NCBI RefSeq assembly: GCF_010183535.1
Contig: NC_071328.1
Coordinates: forward strand, 17,112,001 to 17,176,000
Length of the DNA: 64,000 nt
Reading direction: 5' to 3'
From: Caenorhabditis remanei
Lineage: Eukaryota > Nematoda > Chromadorea > Rhabditida > Rhabditidae
Part shown: positions 43,545 to 55,386 of the stretch, in pieces
Numbering within the stretch: position 1 is the first letter of the stretch
Layout of the letters: every line of letters begins with the position of its first letter
The notes under the pieces: model-generated
The model's database searches: none
Told to the model about the DNA's origin: nothing
What the model saw: the letters and a program-made list of their open reading frames with translations, nothing else
Program-made: the position numbers and the translations under genes

Positions 43545-45941
43545 TTATTTGAGTTGACGCCTGAAAATTATAGATATTTGACGGCTCTGTTCCTAGATAT
43601 ACTCACGACCACTTGATATTGTAGTTCTTCTCCATGTGATCGACGACTTTTTGTCTGTGACGAACACATTTAATGCGGCTGTCGAGTATATCAGCGAGTT
43701 GTTCGATAGTGTCTTTGATTGAAGAATAACGACGAATCATCTCGAAGCGACGACCCATCACAATAATTGTTTGGGGCACTGATTCGTCGATAAACTGGAA
43801 ACGGAGAGATGGGGATGTTTTAAGTAAACAGGGGGAGGGGAAGATGGAAGAATTTGGAACATTTCGAGTTTTTTAAACATGGTTTGCCCGATCCTGAAAA
43901 ATTGTGAACTCTTGCAACAGTATGATGGTTACTGTATCTAAAGTGTCTAGCCACAACTCTCTAATCTCAGAAGCTACTACAGTAACCCGGGCCCCAGGAT
44001 CCAATTCAAGACTTTAGGCTTATCTGAAAATCTAATCTTTCTTACATTAGCATTCTCCTCAACAATTTCTTTCTTCGGCTCATCAAAGGATTCAACTTTG
44101 ATCGAAGTGTATATTCTACCCCCGGTTATTTCATCATCCACATCATTTAATGCCTTCTGCATATCAGATTTCGATGGCATCTGACGAACAGTTTGATTAG
44201 TTGCATTACTGGATCTTCCGGAACGAGACGATACTGAAGAGAAGGATTTCTCCTCTTCCACTGGCTTGATGCCCATTTTCAGACGGTGTTCTGCAAAATG
44301 TTGTTGAATTTCAATGCGACAGCGAAATTCCTACCAGCGAGACGAACTCTGGCCTCTTCCGCTTTCTCGGTAATCGTGACAGTTGTTTCGCGCTCTAATT
44401 CCGTCGATACTTTCGAATATGCTGTCTGCAATAATGAGTTTTTTCATTATGAAAATATTGAAACCCGCACCAGCAACTTCTCCGCCTCATTCTTCACTAA
44501 TCGATGACCTTCCTCGCGTTGTTCCTTAATCAAACGAAGTACATTATAGATTCGAGACTGTCTACGATGCCACTCAATAATCGATTTGGATGTCTCCAAA
44601 TATTTGGCGAAGGGAATCTAGAAGAAAAGGTGTTACACTAATTAAGAGCGAGATTTTTTCACTTTCGGCAGTTCGCTGCTTCCCGTCGCTTTCATGATGT
44701 GGTAGTCGACTGGATGGGTGTCACTGAGTTTTTGGAACTTTTCGAACTCCATTTCAAGACGAGTGCCGACTTCTTGGGAAGCGGTGTAGAACTGAAAAAG
44801 TGTTGCTTTTGCTCAACGACAAATTTTCGAGTATTTCAAGTCTTTATTTCAGGGTTGCAACAAGCCGGGCCGGGCCGAAATCAGAATTTTTCCGGCCCGG
44901 CCCGGTCGGCCCAGATTTTCAGTACTGAAAAAATTCACAACTATTCCCAAATTTAGGATTTTTGATATGAATCGATTCAGAAAGCCAGGGAAAATGGAAT
45001 TTCTCTTGGTGTTATGTCTGAAAATACGCCTGGAGCGAGTTATGAGACATCAAAATGCTAAAAAAACGCCCCTCGTTGTCCATTTTTTAAAGTAGATTTC
45101 AACAGAAATTCTCTTCTTCCTGCTCGCGAAAGGAATATTTTCAATAATTTTCAAGATGAAATTCGAAAAATGAACATTCATGAATGCATTTCACGTACAG
45201 ACGAGGAGAATTTCTATTGAAATGTACTGAAAAACTGCACGACGAGGAGCAATATTTGGCATTTTGAGGTCTCATAACTCGCTTCAGGCGCATTTTCAGA
45301 CACGACACCAAGAGAAATTTCTCTTTTCCCTGGCTTCCTGAATCGATTCATATCGAAAATCTGAAATTTGGGAATAGTTGTGTCCCCCTTTAAGATTTTT
45401 TTCCGAAAAAATTGGAAAATCAAAAAATGGTTGAATTTTTTTCAGTACTAAACATCTGGGCCGGAGAAATTTTGATTTCAGCCCGGCCCGTTGCAACTCT
45501 GTTTATTTTCAGCATCTTTTAACGATATTCACAGCCAAAACTCACAGCCAGCGGTTCGGCTGCTCGCAAAAAAGCACGATGTGGTGCGTGGAGACCACGA
45601 AACGCACAAGCTCCACAGAAAACCGTCTCGCGACGATAGAAAAGTGCTGGTGACATGATTGGCATTGTTTGTTTCAAAGCGTATCCACATCCCTCTTTCA
45701 TACAAACGAATAGTTGAGAGTGTGGAGTTTTTTGGTGACACGCACAGCATAAGCTCACAGTGTCGGTGTAGTTGGATGTCTTCGTCTTGAGTTTGTGCTT
45801 TTTATCTGGGCTCGCCGATTCCGCCAATTTCGGTGTGTTTTTCACTTTCTTTTGCTCCGAGGTACCCGGTTTCTTGTCGTCGTCGACCTTTTCCTCTACT
45901 TTTGTCTCACTTTCCACTGAAAATTTAAATATTTTTTTCAT
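43545..45941 (-). CDS. Unrecognised nematode protein: Cys-rich module plus long helical region
   Basis: 403 residues from seven exons (45546-45941, 44663-44791, 44471-44617, 44335-44425, 44046-44290, 43607-43794, 43545-43560; 1,212 bases). A charged Lys/Glu/Ser N-terminus is followed by a Cys-rich module of about 70 residues: LCCACHQKTP, VCMKEGCGYAL, then FCGACAFRGLHAPH. It gives two pairs or more of Cys plus His that could bind zinc. Then comes a helical, charged region with likely coiled coils (VGTRLEMEFEKFQKLSD, IIEWHRRQSRIYNVLRLI, AEEARVRLAEHRLKMG), a Ser-rich linker, and a C-terminal helical part ending MEKNYNIKWSRQLK. I do not recognise the family and propose no function beyond a possible zinc-binding scaffold. 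The start is uncertain: an acceptor-like TTTTCAG lies just inside the assumed first codons and a strong donor lies upstream near 46080. The first intron holds the hAT foldback 44850-45501. Confidence 0.7.
44850..45501. mobile_element. Large GGCCCGG-type hAT-like foldback element
   Basis: 652 bases. Ends CAGGGTTGCAACAAGCCGGG and the inverse of CAGAGTTGCAACGGGCCGGG, flanked by CTTTATTT and TTTATTTT (seven shared bases). Unlike its 0.3-kb relatives, it is a foldback over nearly its whole length: inner arms share ATGAATCGATTCAG, AATTTCTCTTGGTGT and GAGTTATGAGAC on opposite strands. Confidence 0.85.
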
Positions 45942-47920
45942 TCATCTTGTTTTTAAGCCTTACTAGTGCTAATTGCGTTGAATAATTGGTGAAAAAATGC
46001 CCTGAAAATGTTCCGCTGATTATTAGGCTTAAAATGAAGAATATTGCGATTAATTTAGCGGATTCATATGAAAAACTTACCGATTTTATTTTTTTTAAGC
46101 AAAAAATCACTGAAAATCGGTAAAATTCGCTGAAAAATGCAGAAATTAGAATTTTCGCCAATGTTTGTTTCGCGCGCTTAAAGCAAAAACACCTACCGTA
46201 ACTTGAAAGTCGCGGCGAGACACCGTGCCAAATCTGTGAAATGATCCTTTAAACACCAGTGCGTCAAGTTTTACGCATTGCCCCGCGAAGACCGTCACGT
46301 CAGAATGCGGACTGTTAAAAAGGCGGTGCATTTGAAAAGAGTCGAATAAATCGACGAAAATAGTGATTTCTGAGTTTTTGCTTATTTCTGAACCGGTTCG
46401 CTCATTTTTTCTTCCATTTTCAGCGAAATTTCTTTGATTTTGTGTATTTGCTTGTTGGAATTTAGAACAGATAGATGTAACATTTACAAACTCTATCGTA
46501 AAGTCAGGCTCATTGTCGGCGAACGCTATCATGTTAGAACGCGGACATTTTGAAATATTTTCGTGTCGTTTTTCAGTTTTCTCGGCGATAATTGCTGAAA
46601 AAAGTTATTTTCCGATAGTTTTTCTCATTTTTTTCTCGAAAGTTCTATTTTCACATATTTCAGCTGATCTCTATTTAGACATAGTTCATTTTCCTTAGTT
46701 CATTTTGAGCTTTACTTTGTCAAAAATCGAATTTCCATAAATTTCTTTCTCGCTCAGTTTCACTACAAGATTCCTCGTTAAGTTGCTAATTTTCTATCGT
46801 TTTCCCTTTTTCCGCCTAAATCTATCTGCGTGCTCATCCTAAAGTTTTCTTGTTTTCTAGAAATTTTTCCGCTAAAAACTTTCCGGTACTTTTCGCTGTG
46901 CTTTTTTTCTAAGCTGATTTTCACTCTGACACTAGTTTTCTTTTTCGCCCCTCTCGTATGGTTTTGAAACGCCTCGCAAACTTCTTATTTTCGAAACCGT
47001 CAAGTACGTTCTCCATAAAGGAAGAAAATCCCGATCGAGAGCGAAATCAAATCCGCTTTCTCAGGGCTTTTGCACACTATCCGTGTCCCACACGGATAAT
47101 TAAGAGCCGTTTCGGGTACGTAAGTGATGAAAGTTTCTTCGGAAACTTTTGTCCAGTACTGTCAGGGCGTAGTTCTACACGTTGCAGGAAAAGTCAGTGC
47201 CGGCTCCGGGTAACTGCGCAAGTGGTAATTAGAAGCAAAATAAGCGCAAATCTGATACACGATGATTACATCCGCGCGGTGATACTAGGTGTAAATGATC
47301 CGGCGATAACGTTTATGAGCTTCAGAATATTTTTTGAAACACATTTAGAACTTAATTCGACTACTAAACACCTTTTTTCCTATTTTTTTCAAAACTGCGC
47401 GATGAATTCATAGAATAAGACATCAAATTTTATAAAACAATAATTATTTAATCTAAAAATTCAAAAACAAATCGAGTGTCTCAAATTTTCGAGTTTCCGT
47501 CCGAATGCCGGTTGTTTAACTGATTTTGTCAGCTGCAAACTTTCGAAATAAAAGACTTTCGTAGATCTATCCTCATTGGAATCCAAAATTTGAAATTTTT
47601 GCTGTAAATCGTTGAACTTCTGTTGTTTTCTCTTGGCAACAGCTTTTTTCGTTTTTACAGTTTCCAGGATTTTTGCTTCAATGCGGTTTGCTTTAATGTT
47701 CTGCCAAACTCTATTTTTCTGCGCATCCTATCTTCTGGAGAATTTTATTTACACTGAAATAATGTCTTACAACATTCACATTTTTTCAGAACCGACGCTT
47801 CTCGAAAACAACTTGGTGAAAAAAGCCATGATGAGTGGGTACAACGACCACTCTAGCTTTTTTTAAGTGATACTCCCGGTGAAGTTTTCCCTGAAAAACT
47901 CCGGTTGATGTTCGGAAGAT

Positions 47921-48237
47921 GTAACCTCTCCGGGTGGTATCTCTTCGGAGTTAACTGACCCGTGCATTTTGGAGATGGAGTTACACACGCCAGAGTAGGA
48001 TTCAAATCCTGCTCGAGAGAGACTCCGGTAGATGTATGCTCCCGTGGTAGATGTAACCTCTCCGGGTGGTGTTCCTTCACTGGCCCGTGCGTTTTGGAGA
48101 TGGAGTTACAGACGCCAGAGTAGGATTCAAAGCCTGCTCACAAGGTGAGAGCAACTCCCGTTTAAGTTTTTCGCATATAAGTTGTAACCTCTCCGGGTGG
48201 TTTCTCCTCGGAATTAACGGACCCGTGCGTTTTGGAG
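47921..48237. repeat. Tandem repeat of about 131 bp, three units, third one split
   Basis: GTAACCTCTCCGGGTGGT begins units at 47921, 48053 and 48184 (spacing 132 and 131). Each unit goes on with CCCGTGC(A/G)TTTTGGAG; the first two continue GATGGAGTTACA, then AGTAGGATTCAAA(T/G)CCTGCTC. The last motif resembles a tRNA T-arm or pol III B box. The third unit is interrupted at 48237 by a MITE and resumes at 48468. Confidence 0.85.
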
Positions 48238-48467
48238 CAGTGGTGGGCGAGAGTGAAGCTCAGCTTCACTCCAAAAACGACGGGGGGAGGAGGACGCGAG
48301 AAAATGTCTGCGTCTCTCGCTGTCGGCAGCGGCGGCGGCGCGCTCTCTGGTCGTCGCCTCTCCCCGTGGAAATGAGAAAAAAGCGAGAGAGTGTGTGGAA
48401 CGCGGAGTGCCTCCTTTCCCTCTCAGTAGAGCGCGACTTCGCTTATTTCACTCCTCGCCCACCACTG
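48238..48467. mobile_element. hAT-like MITE with perfect 8-bp target duplication inside a tandem repeat
   Basis: 230 bases. Ends CAGTGGTGGGCGAG and its inverse. Flanked by TTTTGGAG at 48230-48237 and 48468-48475. GC-rich interior including GGCGGCGGCGCG. It splits the third 131-bp unit. Confidence 0.92.
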
Positions 48468-48862
48468 TTTTGGAGTAAGAGTTACCTGATTCGCGATGAT
48501 TACATCCACATGGTGATACTAGAGATCCGGTGATAAAGTTTATGAGCGAATGCTTCAGAATATTTTTGAAATACTTTTTGAACTTGAATAATTCGATAAA
48601 TAAACACTTTTTCTTCTCATTTGTCCCGTGTTTTTGAACTCCTACTTAAAAGAACACTGAATTCTCTTTTTCCATCTTCGCTGTTTTCGTCTATTCAACT
48701 CTGAAATCGTTCATTTTCTGCAGAAAAGTAAAGAAGAACGAAAAATTCGAAAACTCGGAAAAGCTTTCTATTCGTTTTATGTGATTAGATAGATGGAGAT
48801 GAATTTTCAGAGAATGGGATTCAGATGCAATTATTCACAAAAAAAAACATATCGATTAAAAA

Positions 48863-50125
48863 TTAATGCTTCTGCTCGTTGAGAGCCTTATTGAACGCCT
48901 GATACGCAGATTCGATGTCGAAAATCATTTGACGAGCATCGTCATCCGAAATCTCATCTGTCGCCAACATCGACGACAATCGATCGTGCCATTTCTTGAC
49001 TTTTGTAGTGACGGACGCGTCGATTGGGACACGAGAAGTGGAATTTATTGCATTGTAGAGGTCGTCAAGTACTGGATACAAATCATCAACAGCACGTGTA
49101 TTCAGCCGAAGAGAGTCCAGGAATGTGATGAATTGCTGGAAAAAAGAAGGAGATTAGAAAGGGTTTGTAGTCTGAATTTGAGAAATAAGCAGAAATTCCA
49201 CTAAAATGTCACAGAAAATTGTTTCACTTTTGGAAAACTTGGTCGACATACGTCAGAAAATTTCTATAGTTTCATTTAACCACTAAACATAAGAAAAAGA
49301 GGCATCAAATTGACTATTTTTGAAGATTTCCGTCAGTTCCTCACCTCAACAATCGAAGCGATATGTTTCAATACATTTCCCTGATCATCTTTGACAGTAA
49401 TCGGTCGTCCTTCTCGAATCCTTTCGATTGCCGCCGGACAATGCAGACGATACTTCTTTGCGAACTCTTCGATACTTGTCGCTCCGTGAACAAGACGCAT
49501 CGTCACTTTGTACTGATCGATCAGTTTGAAACACTCTGTTTTGTATTCGTCCGCTGTCACGTGGTCACGACTGAACATCTTCTCCAGGTGCTCTAGAGCG
49601 TTGAGTACTGAAAAGGAATTTTTGGAAAAATTTAGTCGTTTTTTTTCTTTCTTATTCATCAAAAATACAAAATTCGTCATTAATTTTGAAAAGTAGATTA
49701 AAAAAAACAGAATTCCATAGTCTTGTTCTATTCGATTACTACTTTCCTTACTTTCTCAAAATAGAAAATAGTGAGACATCCCTTTTTCGTTCTTCTTTTT
49801 CTTCCCCAGATTTTCAAAATTCGGGGAAGAAAAGGTTTTCCGGATTTCAGAATTTTCAAAACTGGTTTCACAAATTCAGTTTATTTTTGAATAGCAGTCT
49901 TTTTCTCTTTTTCTTTTTAGCCTTCTCCGGATTCTTGTCTATCCTAGATTTCTAATCTAACTCGGATTTTTTGGTTTTCCCCGGATTTTGAAAATTTTTG
50001 AAAATTCTGGAAAGAGTCCGATAGGACTTACCAGCAAAAAGCTCGGATAAATTCTCCATTTGCTCTCGTTCCGAATGATTTTCGAAGAGACGAACTTCAC
50101 GCATCAAATTCGAATTTTGTGACAT
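48863..50125 (-). CDS. vps-28: VPS-28, ESCRT-I subunit
   Basis: 209 residues from three exons (50032-50125, 49345-49607, 48863-49135; 630 bases), close to the 221 of human VPS28. N-terminal MSQNSNLMREVRLFENHSE, then the helical core that packs with TSG101 and VPS37 (VLNALEHLEKMFSRD, YKTECFKLIDQYKV). The C-terminal four-helix domain that contacts ESCRT-II and ESCRT-III follows (RVPIDASVTTKVKKWHDRL, DARQMIFDIESAYQAFNKAL). ESCRT-I sorts ubiquitinated cargo into multivesicular endosomes. The ATG follows a TTTTTCAG acceptor by about 10 bases. It is the last of four same-strand genes. From memory C. elegans Y87G2A.10. Confidence 0.95.
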
Positions 50126-50709
50126 TTTAGGAGGCTGAAAAATGGAAAATTGGACGGAAAAAATCAAAAAGAAATTACTGTAAAATGATATTTTTCAAAG
50201 TACTAATTTTAAATATTGGAAATTCCGCAAAACATAATCTTGGACTATTCTAGATTAAAAAAACATTGAATAATCCCTTTTTAAAGAAAAACCATGCCAA
50301 AAATCAAGTCAGACTGGAAAATTTCAGCAAAAATCTTGCTGAAACGAAAATTTGCCAATCAGAATTAGTTTTTCAAAAGAAAGCTTCTTACGAATTATAT
50401 CGACTAAAACGATCCTGTAAGACACCAAGGTGTCTGGTGACTGCACAGCAACTGCGCTCCACCAGACAACAACTTTTGGAGAGAAATTCAAATATGGAAG
50501 CGTTGAATAAACGCAAAATTGGAGGAACAAAGTTAAATTCGAAGATATTAAAACGAACATTCTTTTAATTAAAAGAAAAATCAATAATTTGAAAATGGAA
50601 AATTATGAGAACAACCCGTATGTACAATTATACATTGCAAAAAAAAACAACAACCAAAGTACACAAAACTAAAGCATCAATTTGAATTCCAGTAAATACC
50701 ACAATTATT

Positions 50710-52747
50710 CTACAACTGCATTAGAGCGTATTTGTGTTTCCGCGAAACATTCGATACAATCATTCGTCCGTCGTACGAAAGTGAGGCGAATGTCCACGGA
50801 TCTGCTGATGACCAAGCGCAGGCGTATCTGAAAATGAATGATAACAGAAAAGATTTCGAAATGTTTGTTTGATAAGAAGGGCGATGAGTCATCGAAAACT
50901 CATTTAAACTGGCGCGCCTCCGCCGCGTTTTCTCAGATTTTCTCAAACTTACACACTATCCTCATGCTCATCAATTCGTTCCAACTGTCCATCTTGTAAT
51001 TTCTCCACCAAATCCTCCTCCTCTTCTTCCTCCTCCTCATCATCATCTCGAAACTCTTTCTGTTGTTCACTCGAAACACTCTGTGCACACGAAAGAACAA
51101 CAGATGCATCCGAACCGCCCGTCAGTATCAATTGGTCGTGTACCGGATGGAATTGGACACTCCACACCCAATGAGCGTGTGGGTGGAGAGTCATGAGGGG
51201 AGTCGAGATGGAACGCGTGTCCCAGAGACGGACGTAACCATCGTCACCGCCAGTTGCAATTCTGAAAATGGGAATGCTAAAACGCGTCAAAGGCACGCCA
51301 GACGTCTTCAATTTTTGATAAAAATTGAAGTCCGCCGTATCTTTGGCGCGTTTCAGAGACAGAATTTGACTTTTGGCAATAATACAAGTTGCTTAGAATT
51401 TTCTGAAGTATCAGAATCTGAAATGAAAATATAACTTTTATCGATACAAACTCACACATGCTGTAAATTCGGATTAAAATCCATTGAAATCGTCCTATGA
51501 AGATGTGCATCCGTAACTTTCAGATGCTCACTCTGTGTCCTCACATCGAAACAAATCGAATGTCTTCCCGTCGTCACTCCCAACATATTTCCATCGTAAT
51601 GGGGACTCCATTTGATACTTAACAACTCATCCTCCTCATTTCTCAACGGGATTTTCATAGTTTGAACGATTCGCGGCTCTAATTCCATATCTAACAGATG
51701 AACTTTCGGAATGAACGGAGTCATCGTCGCACATTTCATTGAGTTCGGTTCCCATTCGAGTGAAGACATCACTGGTTCAGTGGGTAGCCGACTTACTGTT
51801 TCCAGAGTTCGTTTGTCTTCTTCTATATTCCAAATTGTGATCGAATGAGTACCACCGAGAGTGCTGACTGGAAAATAGAAGGGGTTTTGATATTATGAAT
51901 CCGGATGCATGGAAATTTTTTCCCAATTTCTGTTTCTCATGTTTATTTCAAAAAACCTTACAATCCGCAGTACACGTTGCCAGAATCGTACTCTTTGTTG
52001 GGTGTGCTGCAATTGCTCTCACTTCTCCAGCTGGATGTCGGAATGATTTCGACATGAGACGAGACGCTTCCGGATCCATGAATAGCTTGTTCACCTGGAG
52101 AACAACAAAATAATTAAATAAGATAACAACAGTGTGAGGCGCTTAAAGGAGGACTGAAGTCATATTTTTTCACATTCTGATACTTTTGAAAATTCTAATA
52201 AACTTTCATCATTGGAGCATATGCCTTAAAATCGCTCTAAACAATTCCCGTTTTCCCGGCTCAGAAGGAGCCATCGTGAAAGACTTTTTACGAGCGGCCG
52301 TGTAGTTCTCTTGGACGAGATTTTAGACTAATTCCTCGTTTTCTAACGTTTCTATCGAAAAAAATTGGAAAAATACAAAAATTTGTTGGAAAAAGGAGGA
52401 AACGAGGAATAATGAACAGAATTTTTGTCCGAGAGGACTACACGGTGGAAAAAACTCGCGTGTGAAATCTATTTTGAGTCAGGAGAACGGAAACGGTGGC
52501 GTTTAGAGCGACTTTTAGCATATGCTCCAATGATGAAAGTTGCTCAGAATTTTCAGAAATTTCAGAATCTGAAATAAAAATGTGACTTCAGTCCTCCTTT
52601 AAATCTCTTTTTTTCTATTCTAACCTGATTCTTGTCATTTTTGATGTTATTCGTCCCCACAAGAAAGCAGATATTCTCCTCATCCGCCGTCATCGTCGTC
52701 ATACATCTCGCCTCACAATCCATACCGAACATCAAGCATTCACTCAT
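50710..52747 (-). CDS. eipr-1: EIPR-1, EARP-interacting WD40 protein (TSSC1)
   Basis: 364 residues from five exons (52625-52747, 51962-52094, 51456-51867, 50953-51261, 50710-50827; 1,095 bases). WD40 propeller: [70 protein letters not shown] and [22 protein letters not shown]. An acidic insert ([12 protein letters not shown]) lies between the last blades, as in EIPR1/TSSC1. The human and worm proteins bind the EARP/GARP tethering complexes and act in endosomal recycling and dense-core vesicle cargo sorting. A TTCCAG acceptor lies 11 bases before the ATG. Its first intron contains the TTAA-type MITE 52143-52602. From memory C. elegans Y87G2A.11. Confidence 0.92.
52143..52602. mobile_element. 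TTAA-type palindromic MITE, copy 4 (best-preserved borders), in eipr-1 intron 1
   Basis: 460 bases. Ends TTAAAGGAGGACTGAAGTCA and the inverse TGACTTCAGTCCTCCTTTAA, so intact 19-20-base terminal repeats with TTAA at each border, the target preference of piggyBac-type transposases. Arms as in the three sur-2 copies. Confidence 0.9.
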
Positions 52748-53094
52748 TTTGAGGAGAGCTGGAATCGAAGAGTTTTGAGATTATCGGCTGAAAATTCCAG
52801 ACAAAATATAAATACTGATTGAAACACAGCAAAAAAAGTAAAAAAGTATGAAAAGAAAACGAGAGAAAAACCGTTTTAAAAATTAAAAATTAAGACAATT
52901 TTAAAGCGTTGAAAGCACTGATTTTTGGTTGAAATTGAGCAAAAATTGAGGTTTTTGAGGCTATTTGTAGAAGAGACATGGTACATAAGTAGAGAACAAG
53001 AAAAACAAGGATTCTAAGATATAAGAGAGTCTGTATTAAGCTATATTCTAACAAGAGATACTGTAAACAGAGGAGAAATGGGCGGAGCCTAATT

Positions 53095-54825
53095 CTAATT
53101 AGTTGGTGCAACTGGTGCTGGAGTAGCACCCGCAACAAAATAGGAATGATATACAACGCCTAACAACTGAAGACTGAAATTAATCAGAATAGTAACGACG
53201 AGAAGGAAGGAGAAGAATGCTCTGCAGACTGATGCATCGAACACAAAACGGATTGGTCCAGTAAGAGCGAGAGTATTCAATTCAGGAGATTCCAGAGGTG
53301 ATGGATGACCGAGCCACGAGAGATTTCCAGTAGTTTTGAGGAGAAGAGCGAATAGGAGGGCGAGAATCGCTGGACCAAAATATTGGATTGCCGCACAGCA
53401 AAGGTAACGGTAGTAACGGTAGATCTGCAAAAGATTGGATGGGTAGGAATAAAGTTGAATAATCGTACCATTGCCTGAATCGTATAGTTCTTCACTTTTC
53501 CCGACTCTGCTCTCATTTCAGCAACTTTATCATAAGCGAGATTCAAGTGTGCCTGGAGATGGGATACTCGAGTGGCGAATTTGCTGAGAATCCAGAAGAT
53601 GAGAAGATAGATTCGAATGATGTCTAGTTGATCGATGGTTACGCTGCAAACAGAAACAAAACATGAAAACTGGCGTGTCATTGACGCTAAATAAAAAAAA
53701 ACTCTCCATTAACTCACATTTTCCGTGGTCCATGAACCAATTGATGAACCAATGGCTTTGAATAGGAAGTCAAAATGAAAGCGGGTAGAAGGAATGCGAC
53801 ATGATCCAATCCTCTTCTAATCGGCCCATCGATTTCCAGTGCTTTCAAGTACATCATAGCACAACGAAAGTTAGGGAAGACGAGCATTGCGGAGAGCATA
53901 GAAAAGAACACGGACAGGGAGATATACCTGAAAAACAGATTGAAATGGGAAGTAGTGAAAAATTGGAGTCATACATCATCAAAGGATTCGTTGGTCGGTA
54001 ATCACGAATGTTGGATGTCGAGTTGTCGAATAGACCAGAGCTCTCCACGAAGTCAGCGATGTTGGTGCTTAATTTGTCGTATGCTGGAAAAACATAGAGT
54101 CATTTTGCTATTTTGTAAAAAAAATGAGTAGGATCTCACCTCCCAACATTTCAATATCAAAAATCTTATGTGAATTCATCGCAAAAATGAATGAAAACAA
54201 GAAATAGACGGCTCCAATCGACAACATGAATCCGCGCTCATCGATACTCGAAACGAGATAAGAGGAGAGTGCAGTGAGTACTTGAAGAACGAACATGATG
54301 ACAACGAGAACGAAGACAATGGATACATTGAAATCTTTGTTATCAGGCATCACATAATTATAGACTTCTGAGAGAGTGTACACCAGTAGACATACTGGAA
54401 TACAAAGACATAACCAATGGAGTGAAGTGTACATCTCGAATTGGACGAGATCACGCACGTCCACTGGATAGACGTTCAATTGGAATGCCGATGATTTGGG
54501 GATTGAGAACCCTTCCACTGCTTCGTCTTCTCTGAAAAAAATGCTGTAGTTTGTAGTTTGTAGTCTCTCTATCTTCCCCTACCTCTTCTTCCTCCGATTT
54601 CTCTGATTCAATTTCTCTTTAGTCGGTGGCAACAATGCTTTCAGCTCTTGATTTGATGGTGCCAAGAAGCGATAGAGTCTGAAAATCACCTTTTTAAGCC
54701 ACTCCCACTTTTCCAGCTTACCCATTAGTGATGAAAAGACTGATAAAGTTTGCTCTCCTCACTAATTTTGATATTAAAGTGACCGCTATTAAGCATATCA
54801 CCACGTGGAATCCCAGTAACGCCAT
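53095..54825 (-). CDS. TMEM161-family multi-pass membrane protein
   Basis: Homologue of TMEM161A/B. Start MALLGFHVVICLIAVTLISK at 54825, eight bases after a TTTTCAG acceptor. Exons at about 54719-54825, 54583-54678, 54137-54533, 53977-54083, 53720-53927, 53472-53642 and 53095-53422. Successive hydrophobic helices are visible (for example LHWLCLCIPVCLLVYTL, IVFVLVVIMFVLQVL, MLSIGAVYFLFSFIF, LDIIRIYLLIFWIL and the last before the C-terminal APTN). FQLNVYPVDVRDLVQFEMY and FVDSSGLFDNSTSNIRDYRP-like segments fit the family. The molecular role of TMEM161 is poorly known; TMEM161B has been linked to cardiac rhythm and ciliary signalling in vertebrates. Third in the same-strand cluster from the right. 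Exon edges are approximate. Confidence 0.85.
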
Positions 54826-55386
54826 TTTAAGGTCTGAAAAGTTTTCAGTGAAAACTAAAAAAAAAAGTGAGCTTTTGAAAAAAAAGATAGACAACCGGGA
54901 TTTTTGACCCAAAAATCGTACAGAGAAAAAAGGAAATAAATATTTTAATACCTATATTTCTCACGAACAATAAATAAATCAAAACCGTAAACCATCATAT
55001 TTGAAGCTGTATAAGGAGGGGGTTATAAAAAGGCAGGGGGAAACAATTTTAATAAATTTAATCTAAAAACGGAAATTAAAAAAAAATCACATTTCAATTT
55101 GATCGGGAAGACTGGAACGGAGCACAACCATAAGTTTGAGAGAGAAATAATTTAGTTCATAAAAACAAACTGTGCGGATATTGATAATAAATTATACCAA
55201 TAGATCACACTTTCAGTTGGAATAAAGCGAGTAAAAGTGCAGAAAAGGCACCATTCAGAAAAAAAAAAGAGCTGAGCAAATTTTCGGATCGGTAGGAGAT
55301 GGGAGGAACAATCTAAGTTTTAAAAAAATGTTGAGAAGAAAAAGAATTATGGAAATGTGAATATCACAGATGAGTGGGAATGGGAA
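54826..55386. other. Spacer between agef-1 and the TMEM161 gene
   Basis: 561 AT-rich bases between same-strand genes. No coding exon seen. A homopurine/AAAAA stretch and no clear SL2-type U-rich element, so operon linkage here is undecided. Confidence 0.4.

Larger units (their letters stand above)
45942..48862. other. 2.9-kb repeat-rich spacer upstream of the Cys-rich gene and downstream of vps-28
   Basis: No convincing protein gene. A plus-strand open stretch of 151 codons at 46958-47413 lacks codon bias and recognisable similarity. A block at about 47255-47390 (CGATGATTACATCC, GGTGATACTAG, TTTATGAGC, TTCAGAATATTTTT) recurs at about 48495-48600, so the spacer has been internally duplicated. 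Between these copies lie the 131-bp tandem repeats and a hAT-like MITE. Confidence 0.6.

Noticed and set aside
46146..46532. 128-codon minus-strand open frame upstream of the Cys-rich gene
   Set aside because: Contains a common dispersed repeat (CACGGTGTCTCGCCGCGAC) and no conserved motif; at most a 5' UTR exon.
46958..47413. 151-codon plus-strand open frame
   Set aside because: Lies in duplicated repeat DNA, has no recognisable similarity and its 3' part recurs out of frame near 48500.
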